Assembly: GCF_008065115.1 (NCBI RefSeq)
Contig: NZ_CP042913.1
Coordinates: 3,755,658-3,819,657 of the forward strand
Reading direction: 5' to 3'
DNA length: 64,000 bases
DNA from: Bythopirellula goksoeyrii
GTDB taxonomy: Bacteria; Planctomycetota; Planctomycetia; Pirellulales; Lacipirellulaceae
Shown: one piece after another, positions 1 through 9,600 of the stretch
Position numbering within the stretch: the first letter of the stretch is position 1
Layout of the letters: each line of letters starts with the position of its first letter
Notes under the pieces: model-generated
What the model was told of the DNA's origin: nothing
Databases searched by the model: none
The model's input: only the letters and a program-made list of their open reading frames with translations
Program-made: the position numbers and the translations under genes

Positions 1-5
1 CTTAC

Positions 6-614
6 ATGATCGTCAAACGCGTCAAGCCGCTCAAGCAATACACCACGAAGTTTGTCTCGAAGCGAACATTACTGGCGTGGCATATTTACGCAGGAGTACT
101 TGGGCCGATCCTGGTTGTAATCCATAGTGGACACAAATACGAAAGCCCGTTAGGGATCGCCTTGACGGCCATGACACTGCTAGTCGTGTTAAGCGGGTTT
201 GTGGGACGCTATTTGATGCAGCAATTCTCTCAAGAGATCCGCGAGAAAAAAACGCTGCTCGATGGGTTAAAAGCCATCTACGACCAGATCAGAACAAAGT
301 TAGTCACCCAGCACCAACCGGCTCTGGCCATTCAACCGTTTACCGGTTTCTTTTCACGTCTCACAGCGAGTTTTTTTCTGAGCGAGAATAGCGCGGACTT
401 CTCCAGCTCTGCTGAGACTCCATCGCCCCGCGAGATGGTGCGGCTGGCAGAATCGATTGCCGATGTCGAATACGCAATCGACACCCATGGAAAATTCAAA
501 ACTTGGTTCGGAAAATGGCTCAAGTTTCACATTGTCATATCGTTCATACTATACGGCCTACTGATACTACATGTCTGGACAGCGATTCACTTCGGGCTGA
601 GGTGGGTTAGATGA
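6..614 (+). CDS. Cytochrome b-like multi-pass membrane protein (5' end may lie outside window)
   Basis: The visible ATG is preceded by an open in-frame codon at the window edge, so the protein may start further upstream. Three hydrophobic segments are visible (about residues 23-43, 48-68 and 168-190). They carry histidines suited to heme ligation: WHIYAG and VIHSGHKY in the first, and KFHIV, LILHVW and AIHFG in the last. This resembles cytochrome b561 or ferric-reductase-like membrane subunits, though no family was confirmed. The stop overlaps the start of the following multiheme cytochrome in an ATGA junction, so the two are translationally coupled. Together they probably form a membrane electron-transfer module moving electrons between the quinone pool and periplasmic hemes. 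The exact electron donor and acceptor cannot be told. Confidence 0.6.
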   Translation: MIVKRVKPLKQYTTKFVSKRTLLAWHIYAGVLGPILVVIHSGHKYESPLGIALTAMTLLVVLSGFVGRYLMQQFSQEIREKKTLLDGLKAIYDQIRTKLVTQHQPALAIQPFTGFFSRLTASFFLSENSADFSSSAETPSPREMVRLAESIADVEYAIDTHGKFKTWFGKWLKFHIVISFILYGLLILHVWTAIHFGLRWVR

Positions 615-1393
615 GCCTCAAATGGACACTCATCGGTATACCTGTCAGTGCTGGCGTAATCCTAGCCTTCTGGTTAGCCACACCGGGAGAATCCACTTTC
701 AAGCAACCGGCTGCCTGGCAACGAATGGCCGAGCCGGGTGCGCTATCGGCTGCTCACGCACATCTAGAAAGCAATTGTGCAGCATGTCACACATCCGTCA
801 AAGGAGTTGAGACTGCCAATTGCATCATTTGTCATGCCAACAATGAATCGATACTACAACGACAGCCGACCTCTTTTCATGCCAATATCAACAGTTGCGT
901 GGAGTGTCATCTGGAGCATCAGGGCAGAGCGAGCCGTCCTACAAAGATGGATCACTCCGTATTGGCAGAGATCGGTTTGCGTCAACTGAAGGACGACGCT
1001 GATAGTCAGATCGAGTTGCTGCGCCTCCAATTTATCATTGGCATATACCACGGTTCATCCCCTCATGCCCTCATCACGTCCGAGGAAGCGGTACTGGACT
1101 GCGCGACTTGCCACTCTAATGACGACCGCCATTTCCAACTGTTTGGACAAGACTGCGCCCAGTGTCACGCCACGGATCGCTGGACCATCCCCGAATTCAG
1201 GCATCCATCTCCTAACTCACTGGACTGCGCCCAATGCCATCAAGCACCTCCCAGCCATTACATGATGCACTTCAAGATGATCTCGGCTCGTGTAGCTGGC
1301 AAGCCGCATGCTCGCGTCGATCAATGTTTTCAATGCCACCAAACCACGTCGTGGAACGACATTCTGGGGGCAGGCTGGTATAAGCACCACTGA
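611..1393 (+). CDS. Membrane-anchored heptaheme c-type cytochrome
   Basis: Seven CXXCH heme-binding motifs can be read in order (CAACH, CIICH, CVECH, CATCH, CAQCH, CAQCH, CFQCH), with extra histidines available as distal ligands. An uncleaved N-terminal hydrophobic segment (about residues 5-24) would anchor it with the hemes in the periplasm. It overlaps the preceding cytochrome b-like gene by four bases (ATGA). Multiheme cytochromes with such a membrane partner pass electrons out of the quinone pool or into periplasmic reductases. The substrate is not identifiable. The motif spacing (pairs, then a gap of about 65 residues, then pairs) suggests two heme clusters joined by a linker. Confidence 0.85.
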   Translation: MSLKWTLIGIPVSAGVILAFWLATPGESTFKQPAAWQRMAEPGALSAAHAHLESNCAACHTSVKGVETANCIICHANNESILQRQPTSFHANINSCVECHLEHQGRASRPTKMDHSVLAEIGLRQLKDDADSQIELLRLQFIIGIYHGSSPHALITSEEAVLDCATCHSNDDRHFQLFGQDCAQCHATDRWTIPEFRHPSPNSLDCAQCHQAPPSHYMMHFKMISARVAGKPHARVDQCFQCHQTTSWNDILGAGWYKHH

Positions 1394-1462
1394 TACTTAA
1401 GCAATCATCTCGGAAAACAGTCCATTTGTATCCTGTTCACAGTAGCAAAAGGTTTTTGACTG

Positions 1463-2953
1463 ATGTTGAAGAGCAATGCTTTCGCAAGCCAAACTGACTC
1501 TTACAAGTCTTCGCAATCAAAGGTGTTTAGTAGGTCGATTCGCACTCAATTACTTTTCGCCGTCAACCTACCTCTCGTGGTGCTGGTCACGGTTTTTCTC
1601 GTGTACGATTACAACCGCATGATGGGCGAACGAGTTATAGATATGCACCTAGCACTGGAGGAAGAAGCTAAAACTTTGCTTCCGGCCATTACCCGACTAA
1701 GTAAAGGCGGCACGCATGACGTACAACAATACATCGACAGCGTATGCGAACAAATGCAAACCGAGAAGTCACCCGGGCATCATATTGCTGTTCAGACTCC
1801 ATCTGAAACTCTTCAGGCGACTTCGCACGGACGCGAATCGCCGGAAATGCTGGCCGCCCTTCATCGTGCGGGCGATTCATCCACCGGTAGAGCATCGATC
1901 AGCAATCAGGAGTTCGTTGTGGGCACCGCCAAGTCGAACAAATTCATTGTTTACGTTGCTGAGAGGCTCTCAAATGTCAAGCACCGGGTCCGCCAAGCAG
2001 CAATAAGACGGCTGAGTGGGATACTCATTGCTTTTGTCAGTGTGGCCCTGCTTGTCAACATACTACTATTGCGGGCCGTAACACATCCTGTCCAGAAACT
2101 TGTAGCAACAGTTCAGCAGATTGGTAGAGGCTTGTTCGATGTGAAGTTTGATTCTTTCAATAATGCCGAAATGGACTACCTTGCAACTGAGATAAACACT
2201 ATGAGTCAATCGCTAGCCTCAGCCGACCGAAACCGTAAAATGCAAATGGCAAAAGCGAGAGAGATTCAACAAAACCTTTTGCCGAAGAACATTTCCAGTG
2301 TAAGCTTGCGCATCGCACAGCTGTTTGAGCCTGCCGAGGATATCGGAGGTGACTTTTACGATATTCTCTCGCTGCACGATGGGTCATGGCTAATCTGCGT
2401 GGCTGATGTTACAGGACACGGAATTCCAGCCGCAATGAGTGCGGCAATGCTCAAGACCGTCTTGTTGCAAGCTGTGGAAACACAGGTATCACCCGCCACA
2501 TTGCTCGACGTCGTTAATCGACGATTTGTAGCAGTCAGTCTTATGGAAGACTTTGTCTCGATGACTCTTATTCGAGTTGAGCCGAGTGTGGGGCAATTTC
2601 AATATGCAAGTGCTGGACACGAACCTGCGTGGCTGGCATCATCCGAAGGAGTTCTGCAAGAATTGACATCGACGGGACTACTAGTTGGAATCGATGAATA
2701 TGCCACCTGGGAAGAAGTAGATTTCTTAGCATCAACAGGTACTCGTTTGTTACTCGTTACCGATGGATTGAGCGAGACGTTTAATTCACAAGGAGAAATG
2801 TTCGGTCGTGCAAGAATTGCTCAATTGTTCAATGAAAGTCGAAAACTCACAATCGAACAGACGATTCAACGGATCGACGAAGCAGTGAGGGATTTCCGTG
2901 GCATAGCATCTCAACAAGATGATGTGACGGTCGTACTGGTCGAGATGTCATGA
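1463..2953 (+). CDS. HAMP-domain PP2C-type (RsbU/SpoIIE-like) serine phosphatase
   Basis: A 496-residue membrane signalling protein. It has one transmembrane helix near residues 30-50 and a second near 184-205, bracketing a periplasmic sensor region of about 130 residues. A HAMP-like linker follows, then a cytoplasmic PP2C/SpoIIE phosphatase domain. The phosphatase is recognised by AREIQQNLLP, EPAEDIGGDFYD (metal-binding Asp), the motif CVADVTGHGIPAAM and the later LLLVTDGLSE. Relatives dephosphorylate anti-sigma-factor antagonists and so activate a stress or extracytoplasmic sigma factor. No antagonist or anti-sigma gene is nearby, so the target is unknown. It is separated from the cytochrome operon by about 70 bases and ends by overlapping six bases of a convergent decayed gene. 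Confidence 0.85.
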   Translation: MLKSNAFASQTDSYKSSQSKVFSRSIRTQLLFAVNLPLVVLVTVFLVYDYNRMMGERVIDMHLALEEEAKTLLPAITRLSKGGTHDVQQYIDSVCEQMQTEKSPGHHIAVQTPSETLQATSHGRESPEMLAALHRAGDSSTGRASISNQEFVVGTAKSNKFIVYVAERLSNVKHRVRQAAIRRLSGILIAFVSVALLVNILLLRAVTHPVQKLVATVQQIGRGLFDVKFDSFNNAEMDYLATEINTMSQSLASADRNRKMQMAKAREIQQNLLPKNISSVSLRIAQLFEPAEDIGGDFYDILSLHDGSWLICVADVTGHGIPAAMSAAMLKTVLLQAVETQVSPATLLDVVNRRFVAVSLMEDFVSMTLIRVEPSVGQFQYASAGHEPAWLASSEGVLQELTSTGLLVGIDEYATWEEVDFLASTGTRLLLVTDGLSETFNSQGEMFGRARIAQLFNESRKLTIEQTIQRIDEAVRDFRGIASQQDDVTVVLVEMS

Positions 2954-3654
2954 GAGTCGGACAATAGCATCAAATGGAGGATCAAACAAGCATGGGAACT
3001 TCTGACTCTTCAAATCCTCAGATGCATGATGGCTGCGGCAGTCACCATGAGAAGAACAGCCTCTCTTACTTAGGTGGCGATTAGCTTTTCCTTCGATAAT
3101 CGATGGAAATGGCACGATATCCCAACTTGTGTCTAAGTAGGACTGCACCACGGGTGACAAATACCCTGACTCAACAAGGATAGGTTGCTGCTTATTGCTG
3201 CTCGTTTCCAAATACTTGGCCACCGCTTCGAGATCTTCATTTCGATACTTGTCCAAATAATTCCGCTGAAGGATTGAAGTCGAAAAACACAATCCTACCA
3301 GGAAGAAAGTTGCCAATTGGAGCCTTCAATTATCGATAGCCCGTATCGCGATTGCTACTAAAACATAAAGGGGTACAGCCGACCAAGCAATGTGTCTGAC
3401 ATTAAATCCAAAACTGGCCACCGAACTCAAGCCTCCCACGAGTAGGACGGGCAAAACCGATAAGATACTTAACCTGAAACTGGCGGGAATCGACTTTCAG
3501 AGAATACAATTTGGTGAAAAGAACCCTCTGAAGTCCTCAATTCGAAAAGTTCATCTCCTGTCAACGATTGACTATCGACAAGTGACAGACGGATCAATCC
3601 GCCGACAAATACAATCAACATCAACCAACGTAATTCCCTATCAATACTCCTCAT
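2948..3654 (-). pseudogene. Decayed GT39/ArnT-like membrane glycosyltransferase
   Basis: An N-terminal piece begins at 3654 (MRSIDRELRW) with a transmembrane helix, followed by LTGDELFELRTSEGSF. That resembles the acidic first loop of GT39/PMT-type glycosyltransferases. After about 60 codons it stops. In another frame (about 3478-3339) a hydrophobic stretch leads into GFNVRHIAWSAVPLYVLVA, the aromatic/Arg-plus-helix signature found near the C-terminal transmembrane part of this family. A further frame change leads into the soluble tail (ATFFLVGLCFS to the stop at 2948), including AVAKYLETSSNKQQPILVE, typical of the C-terminal lumenal region. The central several hundred residues are missing, so the gene has a large internal deletion plus frameshifts and cannot be functional. 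Confidence 0.6.
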
Positions 3655-3990
3655 ATTCGTTCGTTGGTCTTACGTTCAAAACGGGAGATGCATAAAAATA
3701 AAGCCATACGAGTAGGCTTCACTTCGCATGCTGAATGCTTCTATTGTAGCTGGGATGATTCGCGACTTGCTACAATAAACTCCACTTTAGTCACCTTTGC
3801 ACGAAAAGTGTTAAGTTTTGACGAAAACTAACCCATATCGGTTCCAAAGCTGCAAAGCCTTTAGGACACGATTTTGTCGATGATTCGTGGGATGGGACAG
3901 CACGAGTCGCCAATACAGAATGTGCCAAATGGGTACGAAACGAATGGCTTCTTTTTCATTGAATAGTCGGCGAGAGTCTCACCATTGGCT
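3655..3990. other. Intergenic, no gene seen
   Basis: About 335 bases between the decayed glycosyltransferase and the small Cys/His-rich protein. No convincing coding frame, ribosome-binding site or hairpin terminator was seen. Confidence 0.5.
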
Positions 3991-4242
3991 TCAATCTGTT
4001 GTTGTATCGTCGTTTGATTGAATCACTTCTTGAGAAACAATGTGTGCCGTATTCACGAGGTACTTCGATGCAGCACACGAGTGACATTTACAGCCATCGT
4101 AGTGGCGGTAGGGCAGCGGACAAGGCGCACAATACCTACATGGCACGTGGCAGCCAGGGTAATAATGATATGCGGGTGCGCAGCCTAAGTTCATTAAAAT
4201 GGCTAGTAATACCAAGGCTGCAAGTAAATTGACGAATTTCAC
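3991..4242 (-). CDS. Small exported Cys/His-rich metal-binding protein
   Basis: An 83-residue protein with a GTG start and a hydrophobic signal sequence ending LMNLGC, a possible lipobox although it lacks the usual Leu at -3. The mature part is packed with Cys, His and Tyr: YHYYPGCHVPCRYCAPCP then YRHYDGCKCHSC. Such a composition suits periplasmic copper binding. It lies 62 bases downstream of the CusC-like gene on the same strand, at the end of the efflux operon, which supports a metal-handling role. No named family is recognised. The function as a periplasmic copper sponge or chaperone is inference. Confidence 0.65.
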   Translation of the reverse strand: MKFVNLLAALVLLAILMNLGCAPAYHYYPGCHVPCRYCAPCPLPYRHYDGCKCHSCAASKYLVNTAHIVSQEVIQSNDDTTTD

Positions 4243-4304
4243 TGTCCGGCCCCCCGGGAGTTGTTTCTTAATACAGGAGTTAGTTATTTGACTTGTCGTG
4301 TTTG

Positions 4305-5783
4305 TTATGGCGGTGGCAGGCGGATTGTTTCCAAGGAGGGATCAATTTCCTCTGGAACTTGCTTTTGCTCTAGGTTGGGTGCTGGTAGATCGGGAACGGC
4401 AATATTCTCCATGGTCGCAGGAAGTTGACCACCAATAACCCGTTCCAGTTCGGCGAGCGTCTGGCGTAACGATGCTTCGAGTCGAAAATAGCTAAGTTCA
4501 AATCGTAACAACTCTCGGAAGTTGTCAATCAATTGCAGAAAATCCACTTGACCTACGGAGTACGCACTACTGGAAACCTCATACGTTTGTCTTGATTTGG
4601 GCAATATGTCTTCTCGCAATAGCATTAGCATGTCTTGTTGGCTCTGTGCTTGGGCAAACAGGTCGGCCACTTGTTCTAGTGTCCCATCTTTTAGTGCGTC
4701 GTATTCACGTGCTGTCGCAACAGCTTGGGCTTCAATCGATTTCACAGAGGAATCAATTCGCTTACGGTAAAGAGGAACATTGATTCCCGCTGTGATCAGC
4801 ACTGCATCATCTCCGTTCCTGATGGGACTGATTCCAGAATTGGATACATCAATCCAGGTCGCTCCCAAAGTAAGGTCCGGAACGTAATCGAGTCGGGCCA
4901 ATTGCGCTTTTTGGCGATCACGCGAAAGTGCGGCCAATTGGGCATGTAGTTCTGGTCGAGCGGTGACAGCCCGTTCTTCGAGGCGAGCCAAATCGTCTGG
5001 TGCCTGTTCGGGCGAAAGTTTGTCAACAGCACGTAGTTTCGTTTGTGGCGAGACATGCAGTACACGGGCAAGTCTCGCTTGGGCACTGGCGAGCTGTTGC
5101 CGAAATCGGATCAATTCATTGTCCGTATTAGAAAGCTCCACTTCAGCACGAAGTACATCCTGTTGGCTGGTGAGCGTAGCCTTGTAGCGAGCGTTCGCAG
5201 CATCACGGATTCTTGCCAATTCTTGCTGCTCGATTTTGGTTACGTCGATAGCTTGCTGGATAAAATACAGTTCATAGTACGCATTGCGCACCTTCTGGAT
5301 TGTTGCCAATTCGACGGCTGCCAGTTGGGCACGAGCCACGTTCGTGTGAGATTCGGCAGCGCTGGAAGCAGTCTGCAACTTCTTATAGAAAGGCAACTTC
5401 TGGCTGAGGGAGAGCGAGAGTTCCTGGTTTCCGGCCGCAGTTTGCACAGGCGCAGGGAACGAAGTGACCCCCAGCATAGGGTCTGGCAGGCTCGCTGCCA
5501 CGGGGACCTGATGGGCCGCCGCGTCGATCCGCTTTCGAGCCGCTTGCACTTCTGGATTCTGGTCGAGGGCAATTTGTATAAGCCAATCGACTTCTTGTGG
5601 TCCTTCCAAGTCGGGCGCGATAGGAGCGACCGCCATAGCTGCAGGTACAGGGGAATAGTTCGCCTGCTGAACAGATTGAATGACCTGTGCATACTCACGA
5701 TCACGCATCTGACGCGTAGAGCGACACCCGCACGTGGCGAGACACGCGACAACAAATAGCAGTATTGTTCGACGATCGGCCAT
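4305..5783 (-). CDS. cusC: CusC/TolC-family outer-membrane efflux lipoprotein
   Basis: A 492-residue protein starting with a lipoprotein signal peptide (LFVVACLATCGC). Long amphipathic helical repeats of the outer-membrane efflux protein family follow (QNPEVQAARKRIDAAAHQ; LARVLHVSPQTKLR; a second half with AQAVATAREYDALKDG and VGQVDFLQLIDNFRELL). The length fits the family. TolC-type trimers form the outer-membrane channel of tripartite RND pumps. It is downstream of cusB, cusA and the TRASH-like protein on the same strand, so it very likely completes this pump. A second, distinct member of the family lies at 18863-20296. The C-terminal tail is Pro-rich and probably disordered. Confidence 0.85.
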   Translation of the reverse strand: MADRRTILLFVVACLATCGCRSTRQMRDREYAQVIQSVQQANYSPVPAAMAVAPIAPDLEGPQEVDWLIQIALDQNPEVQAARKRIDAAAHQVPVAASLPDPMLGVTSFPAPVQTAAGNQELSLSLSQKLPFYKKLQTASSAAESHTNVARAQLAAVELATIQKVRNAYYELYFIQQAIDVTKIEQQELARIRDAANARYKATLTSQQDVLRAEVELSNTDNELIRFRQQLASAQARLARVLHVSPQTKLRAVDKLSPEQAPDDLARLEERAVTARPELHAQLAALSRDRQKAQLARLDYVPDLTLGATWIDVSNSGISPIRNGDDAVLITAGINVPLYRKRIDSSVKSIEAQAVATAREYDALKDGTLEQVADLFAQAQSQQDMLMLLREDILPKSRQTYEVSSSAYSVGQVDFLQLIDNFRELLRFELSYFRLEASLRQTLAELERVIGGQLPATMENIAVPDLPAPNLEQKQVPEEIDPSLETIRLPPP

Positions 5784-6030
5784 CCTTGGCCCCCCTCTTT
5801 GGGCACGGTGTGAGCCTTGCCAACTTACATTGATACGAGATTAACATCGGCATTTACGAGATTTGCCGTCACACTTAGTACAAGCCTGACAACTCATACG
5901 ATGCAGTTTGGAGTCCGCCTGTACGGATTAGGCAAAATATTCACAAGTAGGTAGTAAAGTCCGGACGCCCTTGATTCCTCATCGAATCTTGGACGCCCGG
6001 CGCAAAGGATTTCATCTCCACAGATTTCTT

Positions 6031-6513
6031 CTAACGGCGATTCTGTGTCTGCAGATAGGCGGTATAGTACGCGTCTACTTGTGCAACAGCAGCCTCCGGA
6101 TTCGCATTGATTTTCTTAATGCACGGAGGACAGCAAACGTAAATAATTTCTCCCTGGGCCACCGTCCACTTGGCACCCGTGGCGGGCAAGTTTTTCTTCA
6201 TAATTGGACATTTCCCTTGGGCTTTGGCAATGTTGGCATGAATCGCAGCCCAGTGTTGCGGGTCGATCTTGCCTTTCGCACAGCCCGCACAACAAAGAAA
6301 GACTTCCTCCTGTGCCTCCCCGATGGCAACCTTGACGGGACTCCCCATTGAACCCAGCTTCTCTCCCGATACAGGGCAGATCTCCTGAACGGCGATTCGC
6401 AATTGGTCATGCTGAGAAAACTCCGTAGAAGGCTGAGCACTTTCTTGCCCCCAGGTAGTGTGGTTTATACCGGCCGCAACAACAAACACAGTCATCAAAG
6501 TAAGTTTCTTCAT
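6031..6513 (-). CDS. Exported TRASH/YHS-like heavy-metal-binding protein
   Basis: The start is placed at the ATG at 6513 because AGGAGAA sits about seven bases upstream and the encoded protein then begins with a good signal peptide (MKKLTLMTVFVVAAG). The mature part has two Cys-pair modules. The first reads CPVSGEKLGSMGSP followed by VFLCCAGC. The second reads KCPIMKKNL followed by IYVCCPPC. This CP...CCxxC layout is that of TRASH/YHS-type treble-clef metal-binding domains. The first module closely resembles one at the C-terminus of the neighbouring CusB, so both probably bind the same metal. It sits between cusA and cusC and is likely a periplasmic metal chaperone for the pump. Confidence 0.75.
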   Translation of the reverse strand: MKKLTLMTVFVVAAGINHTTWGQESAQPSTEFSQHDQLRIAVQEICPVSGEKLGSMGSPVKVAIGEAQEEVFLCCAGCAKGKIDPQHWAAIHANIAKAQGKCPIMKKNLPATGAKWTVAQGEIIYVCCPPCIKKINANPEAAVAQVDAYYTAYLQTQNRR

Positions 6514-6606
6514 TTCATTTCTCCTTCTACACAACTAAATCCCTTAAAGAAACACAGCACCTTAGCGGCGTCTTCCATCAGGACAAAAAAACATCTTTCA
6601 AAACCC

Positions 6607-9600
6607 TTATGCGGCTGACGAAGCCGTCAGTGGAATTTCTCCCTCTTCCTCTTCGTTCCAATATTCGTCCCCCATACCAGCGCGCATCTTGAACTCCACG
6701 TAAGCACAGTACAGAGTTGGTACAATGAAGGTGGTAAATGGTTCGACGAGCATGCCTCCGAAGACCGGCAAAGCCATTGCCCTCGCCACGTCCGCCCCTC
6801 GTCCAGTCGACAGCAACACCGGCACTAAGGCCATGATCGTGGTAATCGTGGTCATCATACACGGTCGAATCCGCTTAAGTCCGGCTTCGTAGATGGCAAG
6901 TCGAATGTCGTCTACATTGCGAATGGTGCGACGTTTGAGTGTATCACGCATGTAGGTTGCCATCACAATTCCGTCGTCGGCTGCCAAACCAAACAACGCG
7001 ATAAAGCCAACCCACATGGCTGTATTCATCTCGACACCCATAATGGCCGCCGCGATCATGCCTCCGGCAGCAGCAAAGGGAATACCTGAGAAAACGATCA
7101 AAGAGATGGGAAAGTTTCGGAAATGAAGGTAGTGTAATAACAAATTGATGAGAATCACTGTGGGCACAATCCACATTAATCGTTGGTTAGCCTCGATCTG
7201 ATTTTGGAATGAGCCAACCGCTTGCATTTCAAAGTTGCCTTTTGGAAATGTCAGTCCGCCACTTTCACGAGCATCTCTCAAGGATTCCATGACACCCTCT
7301 ACAGTCTCCAAATCACCCTTGGCACCCGAAGGGGAAAACATCACATGTGCAACTAGTCGTGAATCCTCACTGTTAATCATTCCAGGTCCCCAAGTAGTCG
7401 TCACAGTCGCTAGTCGCTCTAGGGGCACAACATCACCGGTATGAGTGACGACTGGAGCCTTACGCAATTCATCGAGCTGCTCTCGCAGGTTGCGTTCATA
7501 ACGAACTTGAATTGGGTAGCGTTCCCGACCTTGCACCGTCTTGGTGACATCCACCCCCCCGAGACCTGCTGAGACAATCTGATTAACCATCATGGTTGAC
7601 ATGCCGTAACGAGCCGCCTCTTCGCGGTCGATCTCGAATTCGTAATAGGGTTTCCCCATGACGACATCAGGGTTGACGGTGCCAGCGTTAACCAAATAGT
7701 TCTCCTTGAGTTGGTTAGCAACTGCTAAGGCTGCTTCACCCAAACCTTTGAGGTTATCCCCATAGATCCGCACTGCCATGGACGCCTTAATACCACTTTG
7801 CAGCATCACCACACGTCCTTCGATAGGCTGGAGTGGTGAAGCGGGAGTCACACCGGGCAGTGTTGCCACGGCATTGATTTCATCCCAAATCTTTCGCTCA
7901 GTCATCCCTTCCCGCCACTGGTCCCGAGGCTTGAGCATCACATAGGTTTCAACCATCGCCGCCGGGGCCGGGTCGAGTGCCGAATCAACACGGCCAATCT
8001 TGCCCATCACATTCTCTACTTCAGGAATTGCTTTAATGAGCACATCCTGAGTTTGCAGAACTTCCATCGCCTGAGAAAAACTTGCCGCAGGATAGAGGCT
8101 TGGCATGTAGAACCAGCTTCCTTCGTCCAGCGCGATCCAATCGTCCGATTTTAGTCCTGTAAACGTGTGTTTGGCAGTGACGTAGCCAGGGACTTCGTTG
8201 AGGTCTGCCCCCAGCATGGCACACACCTTCTCGAAAGGACGCAGTACGGTTGGCAGCCCAATCCAGGCTCCCAGCCCAAGTATGAAGATCAGTATGGGAA
8301 ACGACATCATCAAGGCTTTGCGACGCAATGCCAAACGCAATCTGCCTGCGTAAAGCCATAAGACAAAGCGGCTGACCGGGTTCTCCTCCATGTGTCGGAT
8401 TTTCTCACTGCTCATCCACCATCCTGCTAAGGCTCCGAATAGAGCAGCTATGGCCGTTGCCCACGCTAGACTCAAAGTCGTCCATGCGGAGAGATGGTCA
8501 CCCCAGACGAAATGGCAGAGACCGCCACTCAGGGCTGCGCCTCCCAATGCCGCCCCTAGACTTGACCACCGAGAGGACTTTGAGGTTTTCAAAAAAATGC
8601 GGCAGAGCATTGGTACGACTACCACCGCCACGATCAAGCTTGAAATGAGTGCAAATGATTTCGTCCAGGCCAAGGGTGAAAACAAGCGGTGGTCACGACC
8701 AGTAAGAAAAAACACCGGAAGAAAACTCACGATGGTCGTGCTCACTGCGGTAATCACGGCGGGAACGACTTCAGCGGCACCATCCCGAATAATTGTCACG
8801 CGTCTGCGCTCACCTCCCGGCGAGCCCGCTGCCTGCCAATCGGCCAAGTGACCATAGATGTTTTCCAAGACGATAATTCCCATATCGACCATCGTGCCGA
8901 TGGCAATGGCAATGCCAGCGAGCGACATAATGTTGGCGTCTATGCCAAAGAACTTCATCGCGATGAACGCCATCAAGACGGCCATAGGCAGAGTGACGGA
9001 GATGACGATACTAGCGCGCACGTGCAATAAGAACAGTACCATCACGGCAATCGTGATCAACGTTTCATGCACTAATGCATTAGACAGTGTGGCGACCGTT
9101 TCCTGAATTAGCATCGTACGGTCGTAGACTGCCTTGATCTTGATGCCGTCCAACTCAGGCTCTAGCGAGGCGATCTTTTCCTTAACCCGTTCAATGACCT
9201 CCCGGGGATTCTCACCAAAACGCATCACCACGACACCGCCAACCACCTCTTCGCCATTGAAATCGAGTGCTCCACGGCGAAACGCAGGACCCGTTTGCAC
9301 CTGGGCAATATCGCGGACCCGGATTGGCACGCCCTCACGTGTCATCACTACCGTTTTCTCGATCTGCTCGATCGCCTCGGCCTCGGTCTTGCCCGAACCG
9401 ATAAAGCCCTTTCCCCGGACGATAAATTCCATTCCACTCGATTCGACCGTCTTGGCGCCGACATCGATATTCGATGCTTTTACGGCCTCAAGCACCTGGC
9501 TGAGCGGGATCTTGTGATAACGGAGTGCGTCGGGATCCACTTCTACCTGGTATTGCCGGACGTAGCCGCCAATCGAGGCAACTTCTGCTACTCCGTCGAC

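Noticed and set aside
3390-3695. 101-codon plus-strand frame opposite the decayed glycosyltransferase
   Set aside because: It is antisense to the better-supported GT39 remnant and has no ribosome-binding site.
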